NCBI RefSeq assembly: GCF_914484835.1
Contig: NZ_CAJZAR010000041.1
Location: forward strand, 98,861 to 162,860
Direction of reading: 5' to 3'
Source: Paraburkholderia tropica
GTDB taxonomy: Bacteria > Pseudomonadota > Gammaproteobacteria > Burkholderiales > Burkholderiaceae
DNA length: 64,000 nucleotides
The number at the start of each line of letters is the position of its first letter. Within the stretch, counting starts at the first letter, position 1. This document shows positions 9,426-20,861 of the stretch, in pieces. The position numbers and the translations under genes are program-made. The notes beneath the pieces are model-generated. The model saw only the letters and a program-made list of their open reading frames with translations, was not told the DNA's origin and ran no database searches.

Positions 9426-10295
9426 ATGTCGACCGATCACAGCTTTATTCTCAAACTGTCCTGCGCCGACCGTCCGGGCATCGTGCATGCCGTGTCGGGT
9501 TTTCTGTTCGAGCGCGGCAGCAACATTCTCGACTCGGCCCAGTTCGGCGACAGCCACACGGGCGAGTTCTTCATGCGCGTGCATTTCCAGCAGGTGGGCG
9601 GCGACCCGGGCCTCGACGGCCTGCGCGACGCGTTCGCGCCGCTGGCGGACGAGTTCGGCATGCGCTGGGAGCTGCATGACGCGAACGTGAAGCCGCGCGT
9701 GGTGCTGATGGTGTCGAAGATCGGCCACTGCCTGAACGACCTGCTGTTCCGCTATCGCACCGGTCAGTTGCCCATCGAGATTCCCGCGATCATCTCGAAC
9801 CACAAGGACTTCTACCAGCTGGCGGCGAGCTACAACATTCCGTTCCATCACTTCCCGCTGCTCGGCGGCACGGCTGAGGACAAGGCCGCGCAGGAAGCGC
9901 GCGTGCTCGAAGTGGTGAACCGCGAAGGCGCGGATCTGGTGGTGCTCGCGCGCTACATGCAGATTCTTTCGCCGGAGCTGTGCACGGCGCTCAAGGGCCG
10001 CGCGATCAACATCCACCATTCGTTCCTGCCGAGCTTCAAGGGCGCGAAGCCGTACTACCAGGCGTTCGACCGCGGCGTGAAGCTGATCGGCGCGACGGCG
10101 CACTATGTGACGTCCGACCTCGACGAAGGCCCGATCATCGAGCAGGAAGTCGAGCGCGTGGACCACAACATGACGCCGGACCAGCTCACGGCGATCGGCC
10201 GCGACGTGGAGTGCGTGACGCTCGCGCGCGCGGTGAAGTGGCACGTCGAGCATCGCATTCTGCTGAACGGGCACAAGACGGTGGTGTTCCGTTAA
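9426..10295 (+). CDS. purU: Formyltetrahydrofolate deformylase PurU
   Basis: Hydrolyses 10-formyl-tetrahydrofolate to formate and tetrahydrofolate, balancing one-carbon units and feeding formate to purine synthesis. An N-terminal ACT domain (about 5-85, FILKLSCADRPGIVHAVSGF) is followed by a formyltransferase domain (about 90-285) with the catalytic segment INIHHSFLPSF and the later HYVTSDLDEGPII aspartate. The length of 289 residues is typical. I prefer ATG 9426 because MSTDHSFILKL matches the usual start; an in-frame ATG at 9408 also has an AGGA nearby. A clear terminator follows at 10348. Confidence 0.95.
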   Translation: MSTDHSFILKLSCADRPGIVHAVSGFLFERGSNILDSAQFGDSHTGEFFMRVHFQQVGGDPGLDGLRDAFAPLADEFGMRWELHDANVKPRVVLMVSKIGHCLNDLLFRYRTGQLPIEIPAIISNHKDFYQLAASYNIPFHHFPLLGGTAEDKAAQEARVLEVVNREGADLVVLARYMQILSPELCTALKGRAINIHHSFLPSFKGAKPYYQAFDRGVKLIGATAHYVTSDLDEGPIIEQEVERVDHNMTPDQLTAIGRDVECVTLARAVKWHVEHRILLNGHKTVVFR

Positions 10296-10347
10296 GCGCG
10301 TGTTCAGTGCGTGATCAGTACGCAATCGCTGCGGCGATGAGGTGAAA

Positions 10348-10377
10348 AATGGCCCCGGAAGGGGCCATTGTCTTTTG
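10348..10377 (+). terminator. Rho-independent terminator after purU
   Basis: Perfect 9-bp stem AATGGCCCC / GGGGCCATT with a GGAA tetraloop, followed by a short T-rich tract (GTCTTTTG). It ends purU transcription and separates it from the toxin-antitoxin pair. Confidence 0.85.
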
Positions 10378-10381
10378 TCAG

Positions 10382-10433
10382 GTCATCGCCTAATAATGAC
10401 TTGTTGCTCTAGTCATCACGGACATAGCATGAC
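10382..10433 (+). promoter_or_regulatory. Array of alternating GTCAT/ATGAC half-sites upstream of the antitoxin
   Basis: Four pentamers alternate in orientation: GTCAT 10382-10386, ATGAC 10396-10400, GTCAT 10412-10416 and ATGAC 10429-10433. The middle pair extends to a 6-bp inverted repeat ATGACT/AGTCAT (10396-10416). This looks like an operator for co-operative binding of the antitoxin or antitoxin-toxin complex, as is known for phd/doc and vapBC loci. The last half-site covers an alternative upstream ATG, arguing against that start. Confidence 0.45.
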
Positions 10434-10491
10434 GGATCCCGACAAGCGCGCACGCGGTGCGAAGAGCGCAGAGCGTGCAAAGAGGCGGCTC

Positions 10492-10725
10492 ATGGAATCT
10501 CAGCAGGTGTCCAAAACCGAGTTCAAGGCGAAAGCGCTCGAATTTTTCCGCCAGGTCGAAGCGTCCGGCGAAAGCGTCGTGGTGACCGATCACGGCCGTC
10601 CGACGCTGGAATTGCGGCCGTATCGCAGCCTGGAGCGCGATCCGCTCGACATGTTGCGCGGCTCGGTCGTGCGTTACGACGGACCGACCGATCCCCTCGA
10701 AGTCGACTGGGACGCCGCGCAGTGA
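10492..10725 (+). CDS. Phd/YefM-type antitoxin
   Basis: 77-residue antitoxin of the Phd/YefM fold paired with the VapC-like toxin that follows. Residues 5-45 (VSKTEFKAKALEFFRQVEAS, then VVVTDHGRPTLELRPY) form the DNA-binding and dimerising domain; the acidic, tryptophan-containing C-terminus (about 50-77) should wrap the toxin. I chose ATG 10492 because AGAGG sits 6 bases upstream and the length fits the family. In-frame ATGs at 10429 and 10342 would add basic, non-conserved sequence and run through the putative operator. The toxin GTG overlaps the antitoxin stop, so translation is coupled. Confidence 0.85.
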   Translation: MESQQVSKTEFKAKALEFFRQVEASGESVVVTDHGRPTLELRPYRSLERDPLDMLRGSVVRYDGPTDPLEVDWDAAQ

Positions 10726-11117
10726 TCGTGCTCGACACGCATGCGCTCGTCTGGTGGGCCAGCGCGGACAAGGCACTGAGCCGCAAGGCCCACACCGCGA
10801 TTCAACGCGAGTTGAACGGCGGGCAGATCGTGATTTCGGCCATCTCCGCCTGGGAGATCGCCATGCTGGTGCAGCGCGAGAAACTCGTGCTGACCATGGA
10901 TGTGGACACGTGGCTCGCGACCGTGTCGCAAATCGAAGCGGTGCGCTTCCTGGCCATCGACGTGGAGATCGGCCTGAAATCGGTCGATTTACCGGGCGAT
11001 TTCCACAAGGATCCGGCCGATCGCATGATCGTCGCCACGGCGCGCAGGCTGGCCGCGCCGCTCGTCACGCGCGACGAGAAGATCCGCGCCTATCCGCACG
11101 TCAAGACGATCTGGTAA
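10722..11117 (+). CDS. vapC: PIN-domain toxin, VapC family
   Basis: 131-residue PIN-domain ribonuclease; such toxins cut tRNA or rRNA when freed from the antitoxin. The acidic active site is complete: Asp5 in VLDTHAL, Glu45 in SAWEI, Asp97 and Asp100 in HKDPADRMIVATA, and Asp118 near the end in VTRDEKI. Translation begins with GTG at 10722, overlapping the antitoxin stop by three bases. It forms a classic antitoxin-first type II pair. The RNA target cannot be predicted. Confidence 0.9.
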   Translation: MIVLDTHALVWWASADKALSRKAHTAIQRELNGGQIVISAISAWEIAMLVQREKLVLTMDVDTWLATVSQIEAVRFLAIDVEIGLKSVDLPGDFHKDPADRMIVATARRLAAPLVTRDEKIRAYPHVKTIW

Positions 11118-11141
11118 GCGCGCGAGCCCCAAACCCGCCGC

Positions 11142-12251
11142 TCAAACCAGCCGCAGATAAATCAGCTCGCGCTTGATATACGCGTAAAAAATCGGCGCCG
11201 CGATCACGCCCTGGATGCCGAACGCGGCTTCCATCACGAGCATCGCCACGAGCAGTTCCCACGTGCGCGCCTCGATCTGGCCGCCCACGATGCGCGCGTT
11301 CAGGAAGTATTCGAGCTTGTGGATCACGATCAGGAACACAAGCGCCGTGACCGCCGCGGGCAGGCTCACGGTGAGCGCGATGGCGACGATCAGCGTGTTC
11401 GAGATCAGGTTGCCGATCACCGGCAGCAGGCCCACCACGAACGTCACCACGACGAGCATCTTGGCGAGCGGCAGCGGCGCGTGGAAAACCGGCAGCACGA
11501 GCAGCAGGAACAGGCCCGTGAACACCGTGTTGATCGCCGAGATCTTCACCTGCGCGAACACGATGCGGCGGAACGCGTCGGCGAAACGCGAGACGCGCGC
11601 GACGAACGCCGTCGAAAGCGGCAGCCGCGTGGCGTTCTTCTGCGCGCCGATCGCGATGATCGCGCCGATGATCATGCCGATCACGATATGCCCGAAGATG
11701 CGCGCCGCGTTCTTGCCGCCCTGGCCGAGCTGCGTGGCGTGCTCGTGCATCAGCGCGAGCGCCTTGAGCTTCATCTGGGCGACGTCCACGGGCAGATAGG
11801 CCGCGATGGATTCGGGGATGCGGCTGCGCGCCTGGTCGACGAAAGTCATCATCTGCGCCATGACTTTCTGGACGCTCGGCACATCGTTTTCGAACTGCTC
11901 GATCACGCCCACCGTGAGGCCGGTGAGCACGCCCACGATCACGATGGAGACCAGCACCACCGAGAGCCAGCGCGCGCGGCTGCTCGACATGCGCCGCTCG
12001 ATGAGCGGCGAAATCGTATGGACGAGCTGATACACGAGCATGCCGGCGAGCAGCGCCCCGAGCAGGTTCAGGTGCAGCACCGCGAACATGCCGAGGAGCG
12101 CGGCCAGATAGCTGCCGATCTCCACGGCCGAGAGTTTCGGCAGGCTCATGTCGCTCGTGAGCCTGACCGGCCGCGGCCGCAGATCGCGCACCTGCTGCTG
12201 CTTCTCGCCGGACGAGCCGGTCGCGTCGGTCGCTTCGTTGCGCTTGGCCAT
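11142..12251 (-). CDS. AI-2E family transporter (PerM-like permease)
   Basis: 369-residue integral inner-membrane protein of the AI-2E/PerM family. After a charged N-terminal tail (about 1-35) come roughly eight membrane segments: a pair at 43-80, one at about 95-118, a periplasmic or cytoplasmic loop of about 75 residues, then a hydrophobic run to the end with LLPVIGNLISNTLIVAIAL and the family-like GGQIEARTWELLVAMLVMEAAFG. Family members have been linked to AI-2 export, Na+/H+ exchange and other roles, so the substrate is not assigned. It runs in the same direction as uvrA, 107 bases downstream, and converges with vapC. Confidence 0.85.
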   Translation of the reverse strand: MAKRNEATDATGSSGEKQQQVRDLRPRPVRLTSDMSLPKLSAVEIGSYLAALLGMFAVLHLNLLGALLAGMLVYQLVHTISPLIERRMSSSRARWLSVVLVSIVIVGVLTGLTVGVIEQFENDVPSVQKVMAQMMTFVDQARSRIPESIAAYLPVDVAQMKLKALALMHEHATQLGQGGKNAARIFGHIVIGMIIGAIIAIGAQKNATRLPLSTAFVARVSRFADAFRRIVFAQVKISAINTVFTGLFLLLVLPVFHAPLPLAKMLVVVTFVVGLLPVIGNLISNTLIVAIALTVSLPAAVTALVFLIVIHKLEYFLNARIVGGQIEARTWELLVAMLVMEAAFGIQGVIAAPIFYAYIKRELIYLRLV

Positions 12252-12278
12252 ATTGTTTCTTTTCCGTCTCCAGACCTC

Positions 12279-12349
12279 GGGAGCGCACGCGCTCCCAACC
12301 CGTTGTTACCGCAGCTATCGTGAGCGCCTGTTCTGGCGCTGCCTTTTTT
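12279..12349. other. Two hairpins between uvrA and the AI-2E family gene
   Basis: A perfect 7-bp stem GGGAGCG/CGCTCCC with loop CACG lies at 12279-12296. A perfect 6-bp stem AGCGCC/GGCGCT (12323-12328, 12335-12340) is followed on the plus strand by GCC and six Ts. The second therefore resembles a terminator for plus-strand RNA, although both neighbouring genes are on the minus strand; on the minus strand neither hairpin has a T-run. Confidence 0.4.
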
Positions 12350-12358
12350 ATCGACCGC

Positions 12359-15259
<2,901 letters not shown>

Positions 15260-15549
15260 GAACCTGCGGGAGAAAGGGAGGCTAAACCTGCTACTATAAC
15301 GACTTTTCCAGACCGCCGTTACGGCTTGCCGACGGTCTTTGAAAGGACCTTGAAGCGTCCGCGCGAAGACTCTGCAAGCGAACCGACAGCTCTTGCTGGC
15401 GACCCCGGGCACGCGCTCCGCGGTCGCGGTACGTGCCGAATGCGCGCCCACTGAGTTCCCGCCGAGCGCCCACGCGGCGCTCGCATGGCCGGCGGGCAGC
15501 GGCGGCCAATCAGGCGGCCAGTCACGGCGGCCAATCACAACACGCTCCG

Positions 15550-16749
15550 ATGTCCTCCAACTCACCCGCTACCTCTTCACGCATGAGCGCGCCCGAGCTG
15601 CGCGCGACCGTGTCGCTCGCCGCGATCTTCGCGCTGCGCATGCTGGGCCTCTTCATGATCATGCCGGTGTTTTCGGTTTACGCGAAAACGATTCCCGGCG
15701 GCGACAACGTGCTGCTCGTCGGCATCGCGCTGGGCGCGTACGGCGTCACGCAGTCGCTCCTGTACATTTTCTACGGCTGGGTCTCCGACCGCATCGGCCG
15801 CAAGCCGGTGATCGCCGCCGGCCTCGTGATCTTCGCGATCGGCAGCTTCGTGGCCGCGGGCGCGCACGACATGACGTGGATTATCGTCGGGCGCGTGATT
15901 CAGGGCATGGGCGCGGTGTCGTCGGCCGTGCTGGCCTTCATCGCCGACCTCACGAGCGAGCAGAACCGCACCAAGGCGATGGCGATGGTGGGTGGCTCGA
16001 TCGGTATTTCGTTCGCGGTGGCGATCGTCGGCGCGCCCATCGTGGTGCACTGGCTCGGCATGAGCGGCCTGTTCACGCTGGTCGGCGTGTTCTCGATCAT
16101 CGCGGTGGGCGTGGTGCTCTGGATCGTGCCCGACGCGCCCAAGCCCGTGCACGTGCGCGCGCCGTTCTCCGAAGTCCTGCACAACGTCGAACTGCTGCGC
16201 CTGAATTTCGGCGTGCTGGTGCTGCACGCCACACAAACCGCGCTGTTCCTCGTGGTGCCGCGCCTGCTCGTCGATGCGGGCTTGCCGGTCGCCTCGCACT
16301 GGATGATTTATCTGCCCGTGATGGGCCTCTCGTTCGTGCTGATGGTGCCGGCCATCATCGCGGCGGAGAAGAAGGGCAAGATGAAGGCCGTGGTGGTCTC
16401 GGCCATTGGGCTTATTCTGATCGGCCAGCTTCTGCTCGGCTCGCTTGCGCATACCATAGCAATCGTGGCCGCCGTGCTGTTCGTGTACTTCCTCGGCTTC
16501 AACATTCTGGAGGCCTCGCAGCCTTCGCTGGTGTCGAAACTCGCGCCGGGCACCCGCAAGGGCGCGGCCACGGGCGTCTATAACACCACGCAGTCGATCG
16601 GGCTCGCGCTCGGCGGCGTGGTGGGCGGCTGGCTGCTCAAGCACGACGGCGCGAGCACCGTTTTCTATACGTGCTCAGGCCTCGTGTTCTGCTGGCTTAT
16701 AATCGCGGCCAACATGAAGGCGCCGCCCAAACGCGCTGAGCGCGCGTGA
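15550..16749 (+). CDS. MFS transporter, YajR-like
   Basis: 399-residue major facilitator with 12 predicted membrane segments. The cytoplasmic loop after segment 2 carries [13 protein letters not shown], the MFS motif A, and segment 4-5 has [20 protein letters not shown]. Adjacency to uvrA and ssb resembles other Burkholderia genomes. ATG 15550 ([18 protein letters not shown]) is preferred over the in-frame 15433, which adds an arginine-rich leader; a further ATG lies at codon 12. Substrate unknown; drug or metabolite efflux is the family norm. Only 54 bases separate it from ssb. Confidence 0.85.
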   Translation: MSSNSPATSSRMSAPELRATVSLAAIFALRMLGLFMIMPVFSVYAKTIPGGDNVLLVGIALGAYGVTQSLLYIFYGWVSDRIGRKPVIAAGLVIFAIGSFVAAGAHDMTWIIVGRVIQGMGAVSSAVLAFIADLTSEQNRTKAMAMVGGSIGISFAVAIVGAPIVVHWLGMSGLFTLVGVFSIIAVGVVLWIVPDAPKPVHVRAPFSEVLHNVELLRLNFGVLVLHATQTALFLVVPRLLVDAGLPVASHWMIYLPVMGLSFVLMVPAIIAAEKKGKMKAVVVSAIGLILIGQLLLGSLAHTIAIVAAVLFVYFLGFNILEASQPSLVSKLAPGTRKGAATGVYNTTQSIGLALGGVVGGWLLKHDGASTVFYTCSGLVFCWLIIAANMKAPPKRAERA

Positions 16750-16803
16750 GCGTGCGTTTGAACGCGCTTCGGCGCGCCTGATCGGAATCAACTGGAGAAA
16801 TAC

Positions 16804-17343
16804 ATGGCATCCGTGAACAAGGTGATCCTCGTCGGCAACCTCGGCGCCGAGCCGGAAGTGCGCTATCTGCCGAGCGGTGACGCCGTGGCGAACATCCGCC
16901 TCGCGACCACCGACCGCTACAAGGACAAGGCGTCCGGCGAGTTCAAGGAATTGACCGAATGGCACCGCGTGGCGTTCTTCGGCCGTCTGGCCGAGATCGT
17001 CTCGGAGTACCTGAAGAAGGGCTCGTCGGTGTATATCGAGGGCCGCATCCGCACCCGCAAGTGGCAGGCGCAGGACGGCACCGACCGTTATTCGACGGAA
17101 ATCGTCGCCGACCAGATGCAGATGCTGGGCGGCCGCAGCGGCGGCGCGTCGGCAGGCAGCGACATGGGCGACGACGGCGGCTACAGCCGTGACAGCGCAC
17201 CGCGCGGCGGTGGCCGTGCTTCGGGCGGCGGCGGCGGTGGCGCACCGCGTTCGAGCGGTGGCGGTGCGGGCGGCGGCGGTGGCCGTTCGAACGCGCCGGC
17301 TGGCGGCGGTTTCGACGAAATGGACGACGATATTCCGTTCTGA
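16804..17343 (+). CDS. ssb: Single-stranded DNA-binding protein
   Basis: Protects ssDNA and recruits replication and repair enzymes. The 179-residue protein has an N-terminal OB fold (about 1-112, starting [20 protein letters not shown]), a glycine/serine-rich linker (about 115-165) and the acidic C-terminal tail MDDDIPF that docks partner proteins. CTGGAG lies 8 bases before the ATG. It ends at a strong terminator. Confidence 0.97.
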   Translation: MASVNKVILVGNLGAEPEVRYLPSGDAVANIRLATTDRYKDKASGEFKELTEWHRVAFFGRLAEIVSEYLKKGSSVYIEGRIRTRKWQAQDGTDRYSTEIVADQMQMLGGRSGGASAGSDMGDDGGYSRDSAPRGGGRASGGGGGGAPRSSGGGAGGGGGRSNAPAGGGFDEMDDDIPF

Positions 17344-17398
17344 TTCGGTTCGAATCTCGTTCGCTTCCCGCTCGATACTTTCGAGCGCGAGTACGACG

Positions 17399-17433
17399 AA
17401 AAGCCCGCGACCTTTTGGGTCGCGGGCTTTTTT
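17399..17433 (+). terminator. Rho-independent terminator after ssb
   Basis: Perfect 14-bp stem (arms 17399-17412 and 17418-17431, AAAAGCCCGCGACC / GGTCGCGGGCTTTT) with a 5-base loop and a run of Ts. The A-run on the left arm would also allow termination from the other direction. Confidence 0.92.
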
Positions 17434-17571
17434 CATGGCGAGAGCGGTGTGGATGGTGCGGGTGCACCAGCACCGCCCGTTTTCGAACTGATCCGATGTC
17501 AGCGCGCGAATGCGCGGCCTACTCTGATTCCTGTTTGCAGCACGTCGCTGCGTCCTGTTTCGGAGTCCGCC

Positions 17572-17694
17572 ATGAGCCCTGTTCAACTCGTCGACCTTAG
17601 CCGTCTGAGCGCCGTTCCCACGGCGCACGCGCCGGCTCGCACGCCCGCGATCAGCTTCGCGATCGCGTTCGTGCTGCGCATCCTGCGCAAGTAA
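17572..17694 (+). CDS. Possible 40-residue small protein
   Basis: A 40-codon frame with GGAG about 7 bases before its ATG ([20 protein letters not shown], ending in a basic FVLRILRK). It stands alone between the ssb terminator and the hcp regulatory region. The hydrophobic segment with a basic C-terminus ([14 protein letters not shown]) could be a short amphipathic or membrane-associated helix. I do not recognise a family; it may equally be noise. Other frames around it are longer but lack a ribosome-binding site. Confidence 0.3.
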   Translation: MSPVQLVDLSRLSAVPTAHAPARTPAISFAIAFVLRILRK

Positions 17695-17825
17695 AAGACC
17701 GCGCTCGCGGCGGCGCGGGTCGTGCCGCCGCGAAGCCTCACGCCGACACCACACCCAACCTCACACCGCGCCCCTGCGGCGATTGCGCCCACGTCGACGC
17801 GGCCTGCATTGCCGCGCTCCTTCCT

Positions 17826-17839
17826 TTGATTTGCATCAC
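17826..17839 (+). promoter_or_regulatory. Putative FNR/ANR box upstream of hcp
   Basis: TTGAT-TTGC-ATCAC matches the FNR consensus TTGAT-N4-ATCAA at nine of ten positions. A -10-like GATAAA lies at 17865-17870, which would place the box centre near -41 to -45, the class II activator position. Confidence 0.5.
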
Positions 17840-17871
17840 GGCAAACCGGCCGCACCCAGGCGACGATAAAA

Positions 17872-17894
17872 AAGATGCATCAATTTTGCATCTT
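17872..17894 (+). promoter_or_regulatory. Putative NsrR operator upstream of hcp
   Basis: Perfect inverted repeat with arms AAGATGCA (17872-17879) and TGCATCTT (17887-17894) and a 7-base AT-rich centre. Arms, spacing and total length of 23 bp agree with the NsrR consensus known from enterobacteria and other proteobacteria, where NsrR represses hcp until nitric oxide destroys its iron-sulfur cluster. The site overlaps the predicted transcription start. Confidence 0.7.
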
Positions 17895-18008
17895 ACAAAT
17901 CGTCGATGCGGCGCGGCTTGCCGCCATCGGACGACGCCGCGCTCCGACAGCCGATCCACGATCGCCTGCCGAGTGGCGCGAGCCTTCCCCACAAGCAAGG
18001 AGAGCAGC

Positions 18009-19676
18009 GTGTTTTGCTACCAATGTGAACAGACCGACCGCACCCACGGCGCGCCCGGATGCGCCTCGGCGAAGGGCAACTGCGGCAAGGACGCCACGAC
18101 CGCCGATCTGCAGGATCTGCTGATCCACGCGGTCAAGGGCATCGCGCAGTACAACGCACTCGCGCGCGGTCTCGGCAGCCCCGACCGCGAAGCCGACCGC
18201 TTCATCCTCTACGCGATGTTCACCACGCTCACCAACGTGAACTTCAACGCGGGCCGCTTCGTCGCGATGCTGCGCGAAGCCGCGCAACATCGCGACTGCG
18301 TGAAGACGGCCTACGAAACGATGGCGTTCGCGCAGGGCGTCGCGCTGCAGCAGCCCGACGGTCCCGCGCGCTGGCAGCCGGGCGAGGATCTGCCGCAACT
18401 GCTCGCGCAGGCCGCAAAAGTGGGCGTCGACGCGGGCCTCGACACCGTCGGCGCCGACATCGTCGGGCTGCGCGCGCTGGTGCTCTACGGCCTCAAGGGC
18501 GTGTGCGCCTACGCGCATCACGCGCGCGTGCTCGGCTACGAAAGCGAGGAAGTCTACGCAGGCGTGGCGTCGGCGCTCGCGTTCCTCGCGCGCGATCCCA
18601 TGCAGGTCGACGAACTGCTCGAACAGGCGCTCGCGCTCGGCACGCTGAACCTCAAGGTGATGGAGCTGCTCGACGCCGCGAACACGGGCCGTTTCGGCCA
18701 TCAGCAGCCCACGGCGGTGCGCATGACGCCGGTCGCGGGCAAGGCGATTCTCGTTTCCGGTCACGATCTCGGCGACCTCGAAGCGCTGCTGCAAGCGACC
18801 GAAGGCGCGGGCGTACAGATTTACACGCACGGCGAGATGCTGCCCGCGCACGCCTATCCGAAGCTCAAGGCGTATGCGCATCTCGCGGGCAACTACGGCG
18901 GCGCGTGGCAGGACCAGCAGGCCGACTTCGCGAATTTCCCCGGCCCCATCCTGATGACCTCGAACTGCCTGATCGAGCCGCTGCCGCAATATCGTCAGCG
19001 TATCTTCACGACCGGGCCGGTCGGCTGGACGGGCGTGCGGCATCTGGAGCATCACACGTTCGCGCCGCTCGTGCAGGCCGCGCTCGCGCTGCCGGGCTTC
19101 CGCGAGACCGCGCCCGAGGAAACCGTGACGATCGGCTTCGCGCGCCACACCGTGCTCGGCGTCGCCGACAAGGTGATCGACGCCGTGAAGGCCGGCCAGA
19201 TCCGCCACTTCTTCCTGATCGGCGGCTGCGACGGCGCTGCGCCCGGCCGCAACTACTACACCGAGTTCGCGCAGGCCGCGCCCGACGACACCGTCGTCAT
19301 GACGCTCGGCTGCAACAAGTACCGCTTCAATCGCCACGCGTTCGGTGACATCGGCGGCATTCCGCGTCTGCTCGATCTCGGCCAGTGCAACGACAGCTAT
19401 TCGGCGATCCAGATCGCGGTCGCGCTCGCGGAGGCGTTCGAGTGCGGCGTCAACGACCTGCCGCTGTCGCTGGTGATTTCGTGGTTCGAACAGAAGGCCG
19501 CCGCCGTGCTGCTGACGCTGCTCGCGCTCGGCATCCGCAACATCCGTCTCGGACCGACGCTGCCCGCGTTCCTCACGCCGGGCGTGCTCCAGCTTCTCAT
19601 CGAGCAGTTCGGCATTCAGCCGATCGGCGATGCGCACGCCGACCTCGCCGCCGCGCTCGCGCGCAAGGCTGCGTGA
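18009..19676 (+). CDS. hcp: Hydroxylamine reductase / hybrid-cluster protein Hcp
   Basis: Hybrid-cluster protein, an NO or hydroxylamine reductase also implicated in S-nitrosylation. It starts with GTG at 18009 (GAGAG a few bases upstream), giving 555 residues. The N-terminal cysteines follow C3-x2-C6-x11-C18-x6-C25, the spacing of the class II (E. coli-type, [2Fe-2S]) protein rather than the clostridial/Desulfovibrio [4Fe-4S] type. Hybrid-cluster ligand regions [21 protein letters not shown] and GQCNDSYS are present near residues 405-475. An FNR-like and an NsrR-like site lie upstream. The ferredoxin reductase gene 20 bases downstream should supply electrons. Confidence 0.95.
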   Translation: MFCYQCEQTDRTHGAPGCASAKGNCGKDATTADLQDLLIHAVKGIAQYNALARGLGSPDREADRFILYAMFTTLTNVNFNAGRFVAMLREAAQHRDCVKTAYETMAFAQGVALQQPDGPARWQPGEDLPQLLAQAAKVGVDAGLDTVGADIVGLRALVLYGLKGVCAYAHHARVLGYESEEVYAGVASALAFLARDPMQVDELLEQALALGTLNLKVMELLDAANTGRFGHQQPTAVRMTPVAGKAILVSGHDLGDLEALLQATEGAGVQIYTHGEMLPAHAYPKLKAYAHLAGNYGGAWQDQQADFANFPGPILMTSNCLIEPLPQYRQRIFTTGPVGWTGVRHLEHHTFAPLVQAALALPGFRETAPEETVTIGFARHTVLGVADKVIDAVKAGQIRHFFLIGGCDGAAPGRNYYTEFAQAAPDDTVVMTLGCNKYRFNRHAFGDIGGIPRLLDLGQCNDSYSAIQIAVALAEAFECGVNDLPLSLVISWFEQKAAAVLLTLLALGIRNIRLGPTLPAFLTPGVLQLLIEQFGIQPIGDAHADLAAALARKAA

Positions 19677-19696
19677 CACGGAGCACGGGCAAGCCG

Positions 19697-20749
19697 ATGA
19701 ACCATCGAATCGAGATTCTCACGCGTGACGGCGCGGCGTTCGCGTTCGAATGCGAACCGCAGCAGGACGTGCTGGCGGCGGCCGCGGCGGCGCAGTTGAC
19801 GCTGCCGTCGCAGTGCAAGCGCGGCAGTTGCGGCGCGTGCCACGCGAGCGTCGCCGAGGGCGATTACACGCTGGGCGAGCACGCCGCCGAGGCGCTGCCC
19901 GCCGACGATCCGCGTGCGGTGCTGCTGTGCCGCACGACGCCGCGCAGCGATCTGCGCATCGTCGCGCCGTACGAAAGCACGAAGGTGCTGCGTCAGCCGG
20001 TGGCGGTGAGGCGCGCGCGCATCGCGTCGCTGGAGACGATCGCCGACGACACGCGCCGCCTCGCACTGCAACTCGATCCCGACGATATCAACGGCAGCGC
20101 CGCCGAGTTCGAAGCGGGCCAGTTCGTCGAACTCGCGCTGCCACGGGGCGAAGGCGAGGGCGCGGGCGAGGACAGCGGTGAAGTGCGTCGTCCGTTCTCG
20201 CTCGCCAACACGAGCAACTGGGATGGCCAACTGGAGTTGCTGATCCGCCTGCGGCCCGGCGGCGCGTTTTCCGGCTGGCTGCGCGAACGCGCGCGCGTGG
20301 GCGACGCGCTGACCGTGCACGGCCCGCAAGGCGGTTTCGGCCTGTTCGCCGACAGCCTGCGGCCGCGCTGGTTCGTGGCGGGCGGCACCGGCCTCGCGCC
20401 TGTGCTCTCGATGCTGCGCCGCATGGCCGAGTACCAGGAGATGAACGAGGCGCGCTTGTTTTTCGGCGTGAACCGCGTCAGCGAGCTGTTCATGGTCGAC
20501 GAACTCGCGCGCTTGCAAACGGAGTTGCCGCAGTTGAGCGTCGAATGCTGCGTGCGCGACGCCGACGACGCCTGGCGCGGCTTTCACGGCACGCCGGTCG
20601 AGGCGCTGGAAGGCGCGCTGGCGTTGACGAACGCCTCGCCTGATCTCTACGTGTGCGGCCCGCCCGCGATGGTGAGCGCGGCGCAGGCGGTCGCCGTGGC
20701 GGCGCGCGTGCCGCCGTCGCAATTCGCCAGCGAGCGCTTCGCTGTCTGA
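19697..20749 (+). CDS. Ferredoxin-FAD/NAD reductase, probable Hcp reductase
   Basis: 350-residue iron-sulfur flavoprotein probably transferring electrons from NAD(P)H to Hcp. An N-terminal plant-type [2Fe-2S] domain has Cys40, Cys45, Cys48 and Cys78. A FAD-binding barrel follows (about 100-215, RRPFSLANT as FAD motif), then an NAD-binding lobe (about 220-350, AGGTGLAPVLSML and VCGPPAMV). This order (ferredoxin first) is that of phenol hydroxylase and methane monooxygenase reductases; E. coli Hcr has the ferredoxin domain at the C-terminus. The role as Hcp partner is inferred from operon position. A terminator follows directly. Confidence 0.88.
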   Translation: MNHRIEILTRDGAAFAFECEPQQDVLAAAAAAQLTLPSQCKRGSCGACHASVAEGDYTLGEHAAEALPADDPRAVLLCRTTPRSDLRIVAPYESTKVLRQPVAVRRARIASLETIADDTRRLALQLDPDDINGSAAEFEAGQFVELALPRGEGEGAGEDSGEVRRPFSLANTSNWDGQLELLIRLRPGGAFSGWLRERARVGDALTVHGPQGGFGLFADSLRPRWFVAGGTGLAPVLSMLRRMAEYQEMNEARLFFGVNRVSELFMVDELARLQTELPQLSVECCVRDADDAWRGFHGTPVEALEGALALTNASPDLYVCGPPAMVSAAQAVAVAARVPPSQFASERFAV

Positions 20750-20775
20750 GCCGACGCCTCGCGTTGTTCCTGCGA

Positions 20776-20800
20776 ACTCGCCTTCGGGCGAGTTTTTTTA
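20776..20800 (+). terminator. Rho-independent terminator after the hcp operon
   Basis: Perfect 7-bp stem ACTCGCC/GGCGAGT with a TTCG tetraloop followed by seven Ts. Confidence 0.93.
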
Positions 20801-20826
20801 TGCGCGCGCGCACGCCGATGCCGGAA

Positions 20827-20858
20827 TTGACATTTTGTCGTAAATCGTCAAAATGTCA
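20827..20858 (+). promoter_or_regulatory. Perfect inverted repeat over the promoter of the PAS regulator
   Basis: Arms TGACATTTTG (20828-20837) and CAAAATGTCA (20849-20858) are perfectly complementary with an 11-base spacer. The left arm contains a consensus -35 TTGACA (20827-20832), and CAAAAT (20849-20854), 16 bases later, can serve as -10. A regulator bound here would block its own promoter. The predicted start of transcription is at about 20861, next to the ATG at 20862. Confidence 0.55.
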
Positions 20859-20861
20859 TGC

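Noticed and set aside
15260..15565. 102-codon N-terminal extension of UvrA
   Set aside because: UvrA proteins begin near [15 protein letters not shown]; the extension is not conserved-looking and occupies the divergent promoter region.
17341..17362. GGTTCGAATC-like sequence after ssb resembling a tRNA T-arm
   Set aside because: No acceptor, D or anticodon arms can be drawn around it.
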